Positions 40,786 through 51,738 of a DNA stretch of 64,000 nucleotides are shown here, piece after piece (position 1 is the stretch's first letter; each line of letters starts with the position of its first letter). The stretch spans positions 1,550,001-1,614,000 of the forward strand of contig CP167917.1 in assembly GCA_041504365.1 (NCBI GenBank), written 5' to 3'. A model generated the notes under the pieces. It was not told the DNA's origin. It saw only the letters and a program-made list of their open reading frames with translations, and searched no databases. The DNA is from Dryocola sp. LX212. Its GTDB lineage: Bacteria > Pseudomonadota > Gammaproteobacteria > Enterobacterales > Enterobacteriaceae. Both the position numbers and the translations under genes were made by a program.

Positions 40786-40880
40786 TCCCCGGCTGCCTGA
40801 TTAACCGTTGCAGCCTCCGCGAGTGAATGATAAAACCGATAACGTAATAAAACTTATTGCTCAAAGGTTGGTGAGGGGAA

Positions 40881-41966
40881 ATGGCTCAGGTATACAATTT
40901 TAGTTCTGGCCCGGCAATGCTGCCGGCCGAAGTGCTTCGCCGTGCACAGCGCGATCTCTGTGACTGGAATGGTTTAGGCACCTCCGTTATGGAGATCAGC
41001 CACCGTAGTAAAGAGTTCATTCAGGTCGCGGAAGAGGCCGAACAGGATTTTCGCGATCTGCTGCAAATCCCCTCGAACTATAAAGTATTGTTCTGCCACG
41101 GCGGCGGTCGCGGCCAGTTTTCAGCCTTACCGTTAAATCTGCTGGGTGATAAAACAACGGCCGACTATATTGACGGCGGCTACTGGGCCCACAGCGCAAT
41201 TAACGAAGCGCAAAAATACTGCTCGCCGGTCGTATTCGATGCCAAAACCACCGTTGACGGCCTGCGCGCTATCAAGCCGATGAGCGAATGGCAGGTTTCC
41301 GACAACAGCGCTTATCTGCACTACTGCCCGAATGAAACCATTGACGGCATAGCCATCCACGAAACGCCTGACTTTGGCGATACCGTGGTCACCGCCGACT
41401 TCTCTTCGACTATTCTTTCCCAGCCTCTGGATATCAGCCGTTTTGGCGTGATCTATTCCGGCGCGCAGAAAAATATCGGTCCCGCTGGCCTGACTATCGT
41501 TATCGTCCGCGAAGATCTGCTGGGTAAAGCCCATCAGGCCTGCCCTTCTATTATTGATTACACCGTGCTCAACGAAAATGACTCGATGTTTAATACGCCA
41601 CCGACCTTCGCCTGGTATCTCTCCGGCCTGGTATTCAAGTGGCTGAAAGAGCAGGGCGGCGTGAGCGCGATGGACAAAATCAACCAGGCGAAGTCGGACC
41701 TGCTGTATGGCGTTATCGATAAGAGTGACTTCTACCGAAACGATGTGGCTCCCGCTAACCGTTCACGCATGAACGTGCCATTCCAGCTGGCGGACAGCGC
41801 GCTGGATAAACTCTTCCTGGAAGAGTCGTTCGCAGCAGGTTTGCATGCTCTGAAAGGTCACCGGGTTGTTGGCGGCATGCGTGCGTCAATCTATAACGCA
41901 ATGCCGCTGGAAGGCGTACAGGTGCTGACTGATTTTATGGTTAACTTCGAACGTCGCCACGGTTAA
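40881..41966 (+). CDS. serC: Phosphoserine / phosphohydroxythreonine aminotransferase
   Basis: A 361-residue class V PLP aminotransferase for serine synthesis (3-phosphohydroxypyruvate to phosphoserine) and pyridoxal phosphate synthesis. The N-terminal [10 protein letters not shown] binds the substrate phosphate, and the Schiff-base lysine is K197 in [11 protein letters not shown]. The GEGGR-type ending of E. coli is replaced by the expected RRHG. GAGGGG precedes the ATG. It forms an operon with aroA, with a terminator-like hairpin between. Confidence 0.98.
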   Translation: MAQVYNFSSGPAMLPAEVLRRAQRDLCDWNGLGTSVMEISHRSKEFIQVAEEAEQDFRDLLQIPSNYKVLFCHGGGRGQFSALPLNLLGDKTTADYIDGGYWAHSAINEAQKYCSPVVFDAKTTVDGLRAIKPMSEWQVSDNSAYLHYCPNETIDGIAIHETPDFGDTVVTADFSSTILSQPLDISRFGVIYSGAQKNIGPAGLTIVIVREDLLGKAHQACPSIIDYTVLNENDSMFNTPPTFAWYLSGLVFKWLKEQGGVSAMDKINQAKSDLLYGVIDKSDFYRNDVAPANRSRMNVPFQLADSALDKLFLEESFAAGLHALKGHRVVGGMRASIYNAMPLEGVQVLTDFMVNFERRHG

Positions 41967-41986
41967 GCCGCGCGCGTTGTGTTTCT

Positions 41987-42018
41987 CCCCGCGGGCGACG
42001 CTCGCGGGGTTTATTTTG
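41987..42018 (+). terminator. Intercistronic attenuator between serC and aroA
   Basis: A 10-bp stem (CCCCGCGGGC with one G-U pair) and a 3-nt loop, followed by TTTATTTTG. It lies 20 nt after serC and 24 nt before the aroA ATG. A partial terminator here is known in the E. coli operon and would lower aroA relative to serC. Confidence 0.7.
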
Positions 42019-42041
42019 TTTGATTTGAGAGTACATTCCCC

Positions 42042-43328
42042 ATGCTGGAATCCCTGACGTTACAACCCATCGCGCTGGTTAACGGCACCATCAATCTTCC
42101 TGGTTCAAAAAGCGTCTCTAACCGGGCTCTGCTGCTGGCAGCCCTTGCCCGTGGCACGACGGAACTGACTAACCTGCTTGATAGCGATGATGTTCGTCAT
42201 ATGCTTAACGCGCTTAGCGCGCTGGGCGTCAGCTATACGCTTTCGGCCGATCGCACCCGCTGCAAAGTTACCGGCATGGGTGGCGCTTTGCAGGCTCCGG
42301 GCGAACTGGAGCTGTTCCTTGGCAATGCCGGAACGGCAATGCGCCCGCTGGCGGCGGCGCTGTGCCTCGGCAGCAATAACATCGTCCTGACGGGCGAGCC
42401 GCGGATGAAAGAGCGCCCGATCGGTCATCTTGTCGATGCCCTGCGCCAGGGCGGCGCGCAGATTGATTATCTTGAGCAGGAAAATTATCCGCCGCTTCGC
42501 CTGCGCGGTGGTTTTGCTGGTGGACAAGTTTCCGTTGACGGTAGCGTTTCAAGCCAGTTCCTGACCGCGCTGCTGATGACCGCGCCGCTGGCGGCTGCTG
42601 ATACCGAAATCACTATTAAAGGTGAGCTGGTATCTAAACCTTATATCGATATCACGCTGCACCTGATGAAAACCTTCGGTGTGGACGTCGAAAACCGTGA
42701 TTATCGCAGCTTTGTAATTCGCAGCGGCCAACATTACCAGTCGCCTGGTGCTTATCTGGTCGAGGGCGATGCTTCCTCCGCCTCCTACTTCCTGGCCGCG
42801 GGCGCCATCAAAGGCGGCATCGTAAAAGTGACCGGCATTGGGCGCAACAGCGTACAGGGTGATATTCGCTTTGCTGACGTGCTGGAAAAAATGGGTGCTA
42901 AGGTAACCTGGGGTGAAGACTTTATCGCCTGCGAGCGGGGTGAGCTGAACGCCATTGATATGGATATGAACCATATACCTGACGCGGCCATGACTATTGC
43001 GACTGCGGCGCTGTTCGCCAAAGGGACTACCACACTGCGTAACATTCACAACTGGCGCGTCAAAGAGACCGACCGTCTGGCAGCGATGGCTACCGAGCTG
43101 CGTAAGATTGGAGCAGAAGTGGAAGAGGGTGAAGACTACATCACCGTCACGCCTCCGGCGCAGCTGAAGTTCGCTGAAATTGCCACCTATGACGATCATC
43201 GTATGGCAATGTGTTTCTCACTGGTGGCGCTGTCTGATACCCCTGTAACCATCCTCGATCCGAAATGCACCGCGAAAACCTTCCCGGACTATTTTGACCG
43301 ACTCGCCGGCATCAGCACTCCAGCCTAA
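42042..43328 (+). CDS. aroA: 3-phosphoshikimate 1-carboxyvinyltransferase (EPSP synthase)
   Basis: A 428-residue sixth shikimate-pathway enzyme joining shikimate-3-phosphate and PEP, the target of glyphosate. The class I signature [13 protein letters not shown] (about 91-103) keeps the glycine and proline of glyphosate-sensitive enzymes. The second signature is in [17 protein letters not shown]. It is the second gene of serC-aroA and is followed directly by a strong terminator. ycaL, which follows aroA in E. coli, is absent. Confidence 0.98.
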   Translation: MLESLTLQPIALVNGTINLPGSKSVSNRALLLAALARGTTELTNLLDSDDVRHMLNALSALGVSYTLSADRTRCKVTGMGGALQAPGELELFLGNAGTAMRPLAAALCLGSNNIVLTGEPRMKERPIGHLVDALRQGGAQIDYLEQENYPPLRLRGGFAGGQVSVDGSVSSQFLTALLMTAPLAAADTEITIKGELVSKPYIDITLHLMKTFGVDVENRDYRSFVIRSGQHYQSPGAYLVEGDASSASYFLAAGAIKGGIVKVTGIGRNSVQGDIRFADVLEKMGAKVTWGEDFIACERGELNAIDMDMNHIPDAAMTIATAALFAKGTTTLRNIHNWRVKETDRLAAMATELRKIGAEVEEGEDYITVTPPAQLKFAEIATYDDHRMAMCFSLVALSDTPVTILDPKCTAKTFPDYFDRLAGISTPA

Positions 43329-43337
43329 TGCTTTATG

Positions 43338-43363
43338 ACCGCATCATTCGATGCGGTTTTTTT
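43338..43363 (+). terminator. Intrinsic terminator of serC-aroA
   Basis: ACCGCAT/ATGCGGT stem with a 6-nt loop and a seven-T tract, 10 nt after aroA. Confidence 0.88.
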
Positions 43364-43468
43364 ATCTCCCCTACCTTTCCTTACAACGTTGTTGCGCAAA
43401 TCTTCTACACTCAGCGTGGATCCCGTGGATATTTCGCAGGAAAGATAACAGTCCTGGCAGGGCTGGCG

Positions 43469-43474
43469 TATAAT
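43469..43474 (+). promoter_or_regulatory. -10 element of the cmk promoter
   Basis: A perfect TATAAT, 49 bp before the cmk ATG. No clear -35 hexamer; ATAACA lies 18 bp upstream. Confidence 0.45.
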
Positions 43475-43522
43475 GCGCGGCGTTTAAGATTAAGCCCGCA
43501 TTTCTGCGAGAAGGAGAAATAG

Positions 43523-44203
43523 ATGACGGCACCCGCTCCAGTAATAACCATTGATGGCCCTAGCGGTGCAGGTAAAGGCACGCTGTGTAAGGCTATGGCG
43601 GAAGCGCTGCAATGGCATCTGCTTGACTCCGGCGCAATATATCGTGTGCTTGCTCTGGCTGCGTTACATCATCAGGTTGATGTCGCTTCCGAGGAGGCGC
43701 TGGTTCCCCTGGCCGCCCACCTCGACGTGCGTTTTGTTGCCAGCAACGGCGAACTTGAAGTGATACTCGAAGGCGAAGATGTCAGCGGTGAAATTCGTAC
43801 TCAGGAAGTGGCGAACGCTGCCTCTCAGGTTGCGGCATTCCCTCGCGTTCGTGAAGCGCTATTGCGCCGCCAGCGTGCTTTCCGTGAAGCGCCGGGCCTG
43901 ATCGCTGACGGACGAGATATGGGCACCGTGGTTTTTCCGGATGCACCTGTAAAAATCTTCCTCGATGCTTCCTCCGAGGAACGCGCACACAGACGTATGC
44001 TACAGTTGCAGGAAAAGGGCTTTAGTGTTAACTTTGAGCGACTTTTGGCCGAAATAAAAGAACGCGACGATCGCGATCGTAACCGGTCCGTAGCGCCGTT
44101 GGTGCCTGCAGCAGATGCCTTAGTGCTGGATTCGACCAGCATGTCGATTGACGAAGTCATTGAACGCGCACTGGCCTACGCACGGGAAGTGCTGGCAGCG
44201 TAA
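43523..44203 (+). CDS. cmk: Cytidylate kinase
   Basis: A 226-residue P-loop kinase that phosphorylates CMP and dCMP with ATP. Walker [10 protein letters not shown] is at 12-20, followed by the CMP-binding insert typical of the long bacterial type and the LID region [19 protein letters not shown] precedes the ATG. It is upstream of rpsA, as in all enterics; the E. coli cmk-rpsA pair is partly co-transcribed. The 194 bp before it contain only the aroA terminator and its promoter. Confidence 0.98.
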   Translation: MTAPAPVITIDGPSGAGKGTLCKAMAEALQWHLLDSGAIYRVLALAALHHQVDVASEEALVPLAAHLDVRFVASNGELEVILEGEDVSGEIRTQEVANAASQVAAFPRVREALLRRQRAFREAPGLIADGRDMGTVVFPDAPVKIFLDASSEERAHRRMLQLQEKGFSVNFERLLAEIKERDDRDRNRSVAPLVPAADALVLDSTSMSIDEVIERALAYAREVLAA

Positions 44204-44272
44204 GCGGCCATTAAAGAAGAATTTTGTCAATATTGTCATGACATTGCCATGGCGATAACCCTACAGATCGGG

Positions 44273-44278
44273 TAAAAT
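44273..44278 (+). promoter_or_regulatory. rpsA P1 -10 element with GC-rich discriminator
   Basis: TAAAAT followed by TTGCCCCCTG. The C-rich discriminator is a hallmark of stringently controlled ribosomal promoters. The inferred start is near 44285, giving a leader of about 110 nt. Confidence 0.5.
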
Positions 44279-44283
44279 TTGCC

Positions 44284-44394
44284 CCCTGTAATCTAACCCT
44301 GCCGGCAAGGAGCCAATGGCGGGGTATGTCAAACAACCCCATTCGGCGGGACGCTAAATGGACGTTAAACTAAAGAACCTTGAAGATTAACAAC
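44284..44394 (+). promoter_or_regulatory. rpsA autoregulatory leader
   Basis: The leader lacks a Shine-Dalgarno sequence before the rpsA ATG. It contains successive small hairpins (for example GGGGT at 44321 with ACCCC at 44336) and GGA motifs at GCAAGGAGCC, GGCGGGACG and AATGGACG. E. coli rpsA mRNA folds into hairpins with GGA loops that replace the missing Shine-Dalgarno and are repressed by S1 itself. Confidence 0.6.
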
Positions 44395-46068
44395 ATGACT
44401 GAATCTTTCGCTCAACTCTTTGAAGAATCCCTGTTAACAATCGAAACCCGTCCGGGTTCCATCGTTCGTGGCGTTGTAGTTGCTATCGACAAAGACGTAG
44501 TACTGGTTGACGCCGGTCTGAAATCTGAGTCTGCGATCCCTGCTGAGCAATTCAAAAACGCTGCTGGCGAACTGGAAATCCAGGTAGGCGACGAAGTTGA
44601 TGTTGCTCTGGACGCAGTTGAAGATGGCTTCGGCGAAACTCTGCTGTCCCGTGAGAAAGCTAAGCGTCACGAAGCCTGGATCACGCTGGAAAAAGCTTAC
44701 GAAGAAGCTGAAACTGTGGTCGGTGTTATCAACGGTAAAGTTAAAGGTGGCTTCACTGTTGAGCTGAACGGTATTCGCGCGTTCCTGCCAGGTTCCCTGG
44801 TTGACGTTCGTCCGGTTCGCGACACTCTGCACCTCGAAGGCAAAGAGCTTGAGTTCAAAGTAATCAAGCTTGACCAGAAACGTAACAACGTTGTTGTTTC
44901 TCGCCGTGCTGTTATCGAATCTGAAAACAGCGCAGAACGCGATCAGCTGCTGGAAAACCTGCAGGAAGGCATGGAAGTTAAAGGTATCGTTAAGAACCTT
45001 ACTGACTACGGTGCATTCGTTGATCTGGGCGGCGTTGATGGCCTGCTGCACATCACTGACATGGCATGGAAACGCGTTAAGCATCCAAGCGAAATCGTGA
45101 ACGTTGGCGACGAAATCACTGTTAAAGTGCTGAAGTTCGACCGCGAGCGTACTCGTGTTTCTCTGGGCCTGAAACAGCTGGGCGAAGATCCATGGGTCGC
45201 TATCGCTAAGCGTTACCCAGAAGGTACTCGTCTGACTGGCCGCGTGACCAACCTGACCGACTACGGCTGCTTCGTTGAAATCGAAGAAGGCGTTGAAGGC
45301 CTGGTGCACGTTTCAGAAATGGACTGGACCAACAAAAACATCCACCCATCCAAAGTTGTTAACGTTGGTGACGTAGTGGAAGTGATGGTTCTGGATATTG
45401 ACGAAGAACGTCGTCGTATCTCCCTGGGCCTGAAGCAGTGCAAAAACAACCCATGGCAGCAGTTTGCTGAGACCCACAACAAGGGCGACCGCGTTGAAGG
45501 TAAAATCAAGTCTATCACTGACTTCGGTATCTTCATCGGCCTGGACGGCGGCATCGACGGCCTGGTTCACCTGTCTGACATCTCCTGGAACGTTACAGGC
45601 GAAGAAGCAGTACGTGAATACAAGAAAGGCGACGAAATCGCAGCTGTGGTTCTGCAGGTTGACGCAGAGCGCGAACGTATCTCCCTGGGCGTTAAACAGC
45701 TCGCAGAAGATCCGTTCAACAACTACGTTGCGCTGAACAAGAAAGGTACTATCGTTACTGGTAAAGTAACGGCAGTTGACGCGAAAGGTGCTACAGTTGA
45801 ATTAGCAGATGGCGTAGAAGGCTACCTGCGTGCTTCTGAAGCGTCCCGTGACCGCGTTGAAGATGCAACTCTGGTTCTGAACGTAGGCGACGACGTTGAA
45901 GCTAAATTCACCGGCGTTGACCGTAAAAACCGTGTTGTAAGCCTGTCTGTTCGTGCGAAAGACGAAGCTGACGAGAAAGATGCAATTGCGACTGTTAACA
46001 ACAAACAGGAAGAAGGCAACTTCTCTAACGCAATGGCTGAAGCATTCAAAGCAGCTAAAGGCGAGTAA
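44395..46068 (+). CDS. rpsA: 30S ribosomal protein S1
   Basis: 557 residues, the E. coli length, made of six S1/OB-fold repeats. The first two bind the ribosome and Qbeta-type partners; the last four bind mRNA ([33 protein letters not shown] and [17 protein letters not shown] are successive repeat cores). It unwinds and docks mRNA during initiation. The start is the ATG matching the mature N-terminus TESFAQ; five codons of open frame upstream are ignored. Codon use is strongly biased. It is followed by a terminator and ihfB. Confidence 0.99.
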   Translation: MTESFAQLFEESLLTIETRPGSIVRGVVVAIDKDVVLVDAGLKSESAIPAEQFKNAAGELEIQVGDEVDVALDAVEDGFGETLLSREKAKRHEAWITLEKAYEEAETVVGVINGKVKGGFTVELNGIRAFLPGSLVDVRPVRDTLHLEGKELEFKVIKLDQKRNNVVVSRRAVIESENSAERDQLLENLQEGMEVKGIVKNLTDYGAFVDLGGVDGLLHITDMAWKRVKHPSEIVNVGDEITVKVLKFDRERTRVSLGLKQLGEDPWVAIAKRYPEGTRLTGRVTNLTDYGCFVEIEEGVEGLVHVSEMDWTNKNIHPSKVVNVGDVVEVMVLDIDEERRRISLGLKQCKNNPWQQFAETHNKGDRVEGKIKSITDFGIFIGLDGGIDGLVHLSDISWNVTGEEAVREYKKGDEIAAVVLQVDAERERISLGVKQLAEDPFNNYVALNKKGTIVTGKVTAVDAKGATVELADGVEGYLRASEASRDRVEDATLVLNVGDDVEAKFTGVDRKNRVVSLSVRAKDEADEKDAIATVNNKQEEGNFSNAMAEAFKAAKGE

Positions 46069-46087
46069 TCGTCCGAGCGCTAAATCA

Positions 46088-46110
46088 GGGCGGCTACGGC
46101 CGCCCTTGTT
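46088..46110 (+). terminator. Terminator of rpsA
   Basis: GGGCGGC/GCCGCCC stem with a TACG loop and a short TTGTT tract, 19 nt after rpsA. The weak U-tract allows some read-through into ihfB. Confidence 0.65.
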
Positions 46111-46158
46111 CGATTGATAGCTGTAAGCTAATTTTCCTGAAAGGAAACCGGAGGAATC

Positions 46159-46446
46159 ATGACCAAGTCAGAATTGATTGAAAGACTTGCTACCCAGCAA
46201 TCTCATATTCCCGCTAAAGCCGTGGAAGATGCAGTTAAAGAGATGTTGGAACATATGGCCTCTACGCTTGCCCTTGGCGAGCGTATTGAAATCCGGGGTT
46301 TCGGCAGTTTCTCCTTACACTATCGCGCGCCACGCACCGGACGTAACCCGAAAACTGGCGATAAAGTGGATCTGGAAGGTAAATACGTTCCGCACTTTAA
46401 ACCAGGTAAAGAGCTACGTGACCGCGCCAATATTTATGGCAACTGA
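46159..46446 (+). CDS. ihfB: Integration host factor subunit beta
   Basis: A 95-residue DNA-bending protein of the HU/IHF family, partner of IhfA. The beta-arm carries [10 protein letters not shown] with the intercalating proline, and the C-terminal helix is [15 protein letters not shown]. It has one extra Asn compared with E. coli. GGAGG lies before the ATG. It lies downstream of rpsA and is followed by a terminator. Confidence 0.98.
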   Translation: MTKSELIERLATQQSHIPAKAVEDAVKEMLEHMASTLALGERIEIRGFGSFSLHYRAPRTGRNPKTGDKVDLEGKYVPHFKPGKELRDRANIYGN

Positions 46447-46465
46447 GTCTCTGGACTGAGCTGTT

Positions 46466-46496
46466 AAAAACGGTACCTTCGGGTGCCGTTTTTTTT
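46466..46496 (+). terminator. Intrinsic terminator of ihfB
   Basis: AACGGTACC/GGTGCCGTT stem (one wobble) with a 4-nt loop and an eight-T tract. Confidence 0.88.
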
Positions 46497-46649
46497 GCCT
46501 GCAATTCGGGTTATTCGGCACTGCTCGCAATTCTCTTTGTGTCGAATATTCACCCCTCATTTTTCTCTGAAAGCCCTGCGCAATTTCCTTTTTCACCCTT
46601 CGACGCTGGAAATCTTTCGCCGCACACTCCCATTAAAAAGGAGGCGAGA

Positions 46650-48926
46650 GTGATAAATCTGTCAGCGCTATGCATAAGTATTATCGCAGGAATCATGCCG
46701 TTGCTATGGCTACCGGCTATTCCCGGGATTAAAGTTATCGCTGTACTGCTGGCCGCAGGTTTATGTCTACTCATTCCGAGACATCTGACGTGTCGTTACC
46801 TCGGCATCGTTGCACTGTCTTTATGCTGGGGATTGCTTGCCGCGCGAGAAAGCCTCGAGCCGTTTGAAAATCTGATCCAGAAGCCGGTTGCCGCGCAGGT
46901 CGTCGTTATGCGTACGGACGGCGCTCAAAACCATGAGCTGCAGATTACCCGCGTTGATAATCATCTTATTTTCCCGCCGGTGGGCGTGGCTTTAAAAGGC
47001 GTGTACCTTCCGGCATCGGTTTGCCCGGGCCAGAAGTGGCTGATGAAACTGCGGCTGCGCCCGGTTCATGGGCGACTCAACGAAGGAGGATTTGATAGCC
47101 AGCGCTACGCTCTGGCGCAGCATCTTCCCCTACGTGGCCGAATGACAGAAGCAACCAGGCTTAGCGAAACATGCTCGCTCCGGGCGCAATGGATGATGCG
47201 CGTGACGGCGGCAACACAGCAGCTGGAGTGGCAAGGCATTATTCTGGCGCTTGCCTTTGGGGAGCGGACTGGGATCGGTGCAGAAGTGAAAGATCTCCTG
47301 CGGCAGACCGGGACTGCACACCTGATGGCTATTTCTGGTCTGCACATCTCGCTGGCTGCTGGAGCTGGGTGGCTATTGGCCCGCTGCATCCAGCTTTGCT
47401 TTCCTGCCTGGCGAATTGGTTTCCGTTTACCATTACTGGCAAGCCTGGTGACCGCCGGAGTCTATGCATGGCTTGCTGGGGGTAACCCTCCGGCCATGAG
47501 GGCGCTGACGGGCCTGGCCCTCTGGCTGCTTCTGCGCCTGAACGGACGGCAGTGGTCAGCATGGGAGGTCTGGTTATGCTGTTTCTGCGGCATCCTGTTT
47601 TTTGACCCGCTGACGGTTCTGTCAGACAGTTTCTGGCTGTCGGTGCTGGCAGTTGGCTGCCTGATTTTCTGGTATCAGTGGATACCGCTGCCACCGAGAA
47701 TGGCAGCCTGGAAAGGGTATTTTCGTTACCTCGCAGGCATCCTCCATCTGCAAATTGGCATCACGCTTTTACTAATGCCCGTGCAGCTGTTCATGTTTCA
47801 TGGCGTCAGCGTCAATGCGCTGCTGGCAAATTTAATTGCCGTTCCTTATGTTTCGCTGCTGGTTGTGCCTCTTCTGCTGGCAGGTCTGGTATTGACGGGG
47901 ACTCCCTGGGTTGAAGAAGCGCTGTGGAGAAGCGTTGATACTTTGCTGGCATGGCTATTTTCCATTCTGGCGCGATTACCTGGTCAATGGCTGGAGCTGG
48001 ATTCTCGTTTTCTGATACTGAGCCTTGCGGGGTGGTTAGCCATTGTCGTTTATCGCCTGGCAATCTTAAAAACGTCACCGCTGTCGCTTGTGGTTCTTGG
48101 AGGTTATTTGGCGGTACTGGCCTCGGGTGTCCTGCCCAAAAAAGATCGCTCCTCGTGGGAAGTTACTATGCTGGACGTTGGCCACGGGCTTGCTTTAGCG
48201 GTCGTGCGCCATGGAAAAGTGATGCTCTATGATACCGGAGGTGCCTGGCCCGGTGGAGACAGCGCGCAGCAGGTAATTATTCCCTGGCTGCGATGGAAAA
48301 ACTTGTCACCCGAGGGCGTAATACTAAGCCACGAGCACCTTGATCATCGGGGTGGGCTTCCCAGTCTGCTAAAGACGTGGCCAAAGCTGGAGGTTCGAAG
48401 TTCGCTTGGGTGGGCTAATCATCGCCCCTGTTTTCGAGGACAGCGCTGGCGCTGGCAGGGTCTGAACTTTACCGTGCACTGGCCGCCGCCCGGAAACGGA
48501 TATAAAGGGAATAACGGCTCCTGTGTGGTGATGGTCAGCGACGGTCGCTTCCGAATGTTATTGACGGGCGATGTGGAAGCCCCGGCAGAATTGGCTATGC
48601 TCAAGGAGCGGTGGCAGGTTTTAAAGGCTGATATTATTCAGGTTCCTCATCACGGGAGCCGGACGTCATCAGGCGGTCCGCTGCTACGGGCGGTATCGGG
48701 CCAGGCTGCGCTGGCCTCCGCTTCTCGCTATAACGCCTGGCGTTTACCGTCAGTAAAAGTTATCGCACGGTATCAAAAGCAGGGCTACAGATGGTATGAC
48801 ACAGCCCATTCCGGGCAGATCACTATTCGAATAAACAGTGATAAATGGCAAATCAATGGCTTCAGAGAGCAATTATTGCCCCGTTGGTATCATCAGTGGT
48901 TTGGCGTAACCCGAGATAGTAGGTAG
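46650..48926 (+). CDS. ycaI: ComEC/Rec2-family DNA-uptake channel homologue YcaI
   Basis: A 758-residue inner-membrane protein. An N-terminal OB-like ComEC domain and a competence transmembrane core contain the family motif [14 protein letters not shown]. The C-terminal metallo-beta-lactamase-like domain has [10 protein letters not shown] and a second histidine block [10 protein letters not shown]. Homologues import single-stranded DNA in competence and degrade the other strand; natural transformation is not established in most enterics. I chose the GTG at 46650 because AGGAGG lies five bases upstream. The frame is open for 37 more codons upstream without a ribosome-binding site or hydrophobic character. 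It is followed by msbA after 37 bp. This is one of the least conserved proteins in the window. Confidence 0.9.
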   Translation: MINLSALCISIIAGIMPLLWLPAIPGIKVIAVLLAAGLCLLIPRHLTCRYLGIVALSLCWGLLAARESLEPFENLIQKPVAAQVVVMRTDGAQNHELQITRVDNHLIFPPVGVALKGVYLPASVCPGQKWLMKLRLRPVHGRLNEGGFDSQRYALAQHLPLRGRMTEATRLSETCSLRAQWMMRVTAATQQLEWQGIILALAFGERTGIGAEVKDLLRQTGTAHLMAISGLHISLAAGAGWLLARCIQLCFPAWRIGFRLPLLASLVTAGVYAWLAGGNPPAMRALTGLALWLLLRLNGRQWSAWEVWLCCFCGILFFDPLTVLSDSFWLSVLAVGCLIFWYQWIPLPPRMAAWKGYFRYLAGILHLQIGITLLLMPVQLFMFHGVSVNALLANLIAVPYVSLLVVPLLLAGLVLTGTPWVEEALWRSVDTLLAWLFSILARLPGQWLELDSRFLILSLAGWLAIVVYRLAILKTSPLSLVVLGGYLAVLASGVLPKKDRSSWEVTMLDVGHGLALAVVRHGKVMLYDTGGAWPGGDSAQQVIIPWLRWKNLSPEGVILSHEHLDHRGGLPSLLKTWPKLEVRSSLGWANHRPCFRGQRWRWQGLNFTVHWPPPGNGYKGNNGSCVVMVSDGRFRMLLTGDVEAPAELAMLKERWQVLKADIIQVPHHGSRTSSGGPLLRAVSGQAALASASRYNAWRLPSVKVIARYQKQGYRWYDTAHSGQITIRINSDKWQINGFREQLLPRWYHQWFGVTRDSR

Positions 48927-48963
48927 AATATGCGGCTATTTCATCACAAGCTGGTTCGACTTA

Positions 48964-50712
48964 ATGCAGAACGATAAAGATCTCTCCACATTGCAGACCT
49001 TCCGCCGTTTATGGCCGATGATTTCGCCTTTTAAAGCAGGTCTGATCGTGGCTGGGATTGCGTTAATCCTCAACGCAGCCAGCGATACCTTTATGCTATC
49101 GCTGCTTAAACCGCTGCTGGATGAGGGGTTTGGGAAAGCGGACAAGTCAGTTTTGTTGTGGATGCCGCTGGTGGTTATTGGGCTTATGGTTATGCGCGGC
49201 ATTACCAGCTATATCTCAAGCTACTGTATTTCATGGGTTTCTGGTCAGGTGGTTATGAATATGCGTCGTCGCCTGTTTAGCCATATGATGGGCATGCCCG
49301 TCGCGTTCTTTGACCAACAGTCAACGGGCACGCTGCTGTCCCGCATCACTTACGACTCAGAGCAGGTTGCTTCCTCCTCCTCCAGCGCGCTCATCACCGT
49401 TGTACGCGAAGGCGCCTCCATCATCGGCCTGTTTGCGCTGATGTTCTGGTACAGCTGGCAGCTGTCGCTGATTTTGATTGTGCTGGCGCCGGTCGTCTCA
49501 TTTGCGATTCGTTTCGTCTCAAAACGCTTCCGTAACATCAGCAAAAACATGCAGAACACCATGGGGCAGGTGACTACCAGCGCCGAGCAGATGCTGAAAG
49601 GACATAAAGAAGTTCTGATTTTTGGTGGTCAGGAAGTTGAAACCGAACGTTTCAATAAGGTCAGTAACCGGATGCGTCACCAGGGCATGAAGCTGGTGTC
49701 CGCCTCGTCAATTTCTGACCCTATCATTCAGCTGATTGCCTCCCTGGCGCTGGCCTTTGTGCTGTATGCCGCGAGCTTCCCGAGCGTAATGGAAACGCTG
49801 ACCGCTGGTACCATTACTGTCGTCTTCTCCTCCATGATTGCCCTGATGCGTCCGCTGAAATCACTGACCAACGTCAACGCGCAGTTCCAGCGCGGTATGG
49901 CGGCATGTCAGACGCTGTTCTCTATTCTGGATTCAGAGCAGGAGAAAGACGAAGGCACACGTACTATTGATCGTGCGAAAGGCGATGTGGCCTTCCGCGA
50001 CGTGACCTTTACTTATCCAGGCCGTGAGATCCCGGCGCTGCATAATATCAACCTCGAGATCCCTGCTGGTAAAATGGTTGCCCTGGTTGGTCGCTCTGGT
50101 TCCGGTAAATCTACTATCGCCAGCCTGATCACTCGTTTCTACGATATTCAGCAAGGCAGCATTCAGATAGATGGCGTGGACATTCGCGAGTATACGCTTT
50201 CGTCCCTGCGTAATCAGGTGGCGCTGGTTTCTCAGAATGTGCACCTGTTTAACGACACCATCGCCAACAACATCGCTTACGCCCGCACCGAGCAGTACAG
50301 CCGTGAAGATATCGAAAAAGCGGCACGTATGGCTTACGCGATGGACTTTATTGAGAAGATGGATAAAGGCCTGGATACGGTGATAGGTGAGAACGGCGTG
50401 CTGCTTTCAGGCGGCCAGCGTCAGCGTATCGCGATTGCCCGTGCGCTGCTGCGCGACAGCCCAATTCTGATTCTGGATGAAGCGACCTCTGCACTGGATA
50501 CAGAATCTGAGCGCGCCATTCAGGCGGCGTTAGATGAGCTGCAGAAGAACCGTACTTCGCTGGTTATTGCCCACCGCCTGTCCACCATTGAACAGGCCGA
50601 CGAAATCGTTGTAGTGGAAGATGGTCGTATCGTCGAGCGTGGTCCTCACGCGGAGCTGATTGCCCATCGCGGCGTGTACGCCCAACTGCACAAAATGCAG
50701 TTCGGCGAATGA
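48964..50712 (+). CDS. msbA: Lipid A flippase, ABC transporter MsbA
   Basis: At 582 residues this is the E. coli length. The homodimeric exporter flips core-lipid A across the inner membrane. Six helices (about 20-320) are followed by an ATPase with Walker [10 protein letters not shown], signature LSGGQRQR and Walker [13 protein letters not shown]. Essential. It overlaps lpxK by 4 nt (ATGA), so translation is coupled. Confidence 0.99.
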   Translation: MQNDKDLSTLQTFRRLWPMISPFKAGLIVAGIALILNAASDTFMLSLLKPLLDEGFGKADKSVLLWMPLVVIGLMVMRGITSYISSYCISWVSGQVVMNMRRRLFSHMMGMPVAFFDQQSTGTLLSRITYDSEQVASSSSSALITVVREGASIIGLFALMFWYSWQLSLILIVLAPVVSFAIRFVSKRFRNISKNMQNTMGQVTTSAEQMLKGHKEVLIFGGQEVETERFNKVSNRMRHQGMKLVSASSISDPIIQLIASLALAFVLYAASFPSVMETLTAGTITVVFSSMIALMRPLKSLTNVNAQFQRGMAACQTLFSILDSEQEKDEGTRTIDRAKGDVAFRDVTFTYPGREIPALHNINLEIPAGKMVALVGRSGSGKSTIASLITRFYDIQQGSIQIDGVDIREYTLSSLRNQVALVSQNVHLFNDTIANNIAYARTEQYSREDIEKAARMAYAMDFIEKMDKGLDTVIGENGVLLSGGQRQRIAIARALLRDSPILILDEATSALDTESERAIQAALDELQKNRTSLVIAHRLSTIEQADEIVVVEDGRIVERGPHAELIAHRGVYAQLHKMQFGE

Positions 50713-51692
50713 TCGAACGCATCTGGTCGGGAAAATCTCCCCTCTATCTGCTGTTATTACCGCTCGCCTGGCTTTATGGCCTGGTGAGCGGTGCCATTCG
50801 TCTTAGCTATAAACTAGGATTACGAAAGGCGTGGCGCTCGCCGGTGCCCGTTGTGGTGGTGGGCAACCTTACCGCAGGCGGCAACGGCAAAACGCCCGTC
50901 GTTATCTGGCTCGTGGAGCAGCTGCAGGCCCGTGGTGTTCGGGTGGGCGTTGTCTCACGTGGATACGGCGGCAAAGCGGAGAGTTATCCGCTGCTGCTCA
51001 CTCAGCAGAGCACAACGGCTCAGGCCGGTGACGAACCCGTTCTGATTTATCAGCGTACCGGCGCGCCGGTTGCCGTTGCGCCCGATCGCAGCGCAGCGGT
51101 TAAAGCGCTGATCCAGCATGCCCACCCGCAGATAATTATTACTGATGACGGCCTTCAGCATTACGCTTTAGCCCGCGATAAAGAAATTGTCGTCGTGGAT
51201 GGCGTTCGTCGGTTCGGCAACGGCTGGTGGCTGCCCGCAGGCCCGATGCGTGAAAGAGCCGGACGTTTACAGTCCGTTGACGCCGTTATCGTAAACGGCG
51301 GCGATACTCGCGGCGGTGAGATAGCCATGCATTTGCAACCCGGTGAGGCGGTTAATCTCGAAACGGGTGAGCGCCGGGCCGTGCAGAGCTTGAATAACGT
51401 TGTGGCTATGGCGGGCATCGGCCATCCGCCTCGTTTCTTTACTACCCTACGGCACTGTGGTTTAGAGCCTGTCCGCACCGTAAGCCTGGCCGATCACCAG
51501 GCGCTGAACGAAGCCGACGTCTCGAAGCTGGTTCAAAATGGGCAGACGCTGCTGATGACAGAAAAAGACGCGGTGAAATGTCGGGCATTTGCGGCCGGAC
51601 ACCAAAACTGGTGGTATCTGCCGGTTGATGCCCATCTGTCGGAACCCCAGGCAGAACAGCTGCTGCAATCGGTGAGCGCGCTGATTAAGTAA
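50709..51692 (+). CDS. lpxK: Tetraacyldisaccharide 4'-kinase LpxK
   Basis: A 327-residue inner-membrane-associated P-loop kinase that adds the 4'-phosphate of lipid A. An N-terminal hydrophobic helix ([15 protein letters not shown]) precedes the Walker A-like TAGGNGKTP near 55-63 and the catalytic DDGLQHYAL region. It starts within the msbA stop codon, reflecting the msbA-lpxK operon conserved across gamma-proteobacteria. ycaQ follows after 46 bp. Confidence 0.98.
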   Translation: MIERIWSGKSPLYLLLLPLAWLYGLVSGAIRLSYKLGLRKAWRSPVPVVVVGNLTAGGNGKTPVVIWLVEQLQARGVRVGVVSRGYGGKAESYPLLLTQQSTTAQAGDEPVLIYQRTGAPVAVAPDRSAAVKALIQHAHPQIIITDDGLQHYALARDKEIVVVDGVRRFGNGWWLPAGPMRERAGRLQSVDAVIVNGGDTRGGEIAMHLQPGEAVNLETGERRAVQSLNNVVAMAGIGHPPRFFTTLRHCGLEPVRTVSLADHQALNEADVSKLVQNGQTLLMTEKDAVKCRAFAAGHQNWWYLPVDAHLSEPQAEQLLQSVSALIK

Positions 51693-51738
51693 GTTTCAGC
51701 GCGGTCATGAACAGCTTTGTTGATGACAGGAAGACGCT

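Noticed and set aside
43328-43522. 64-codon plus-strand open frame between aroA and cmk
   Set aside because: It runs through the aroA terminator and the cmk -10 element and lacks a start signal.
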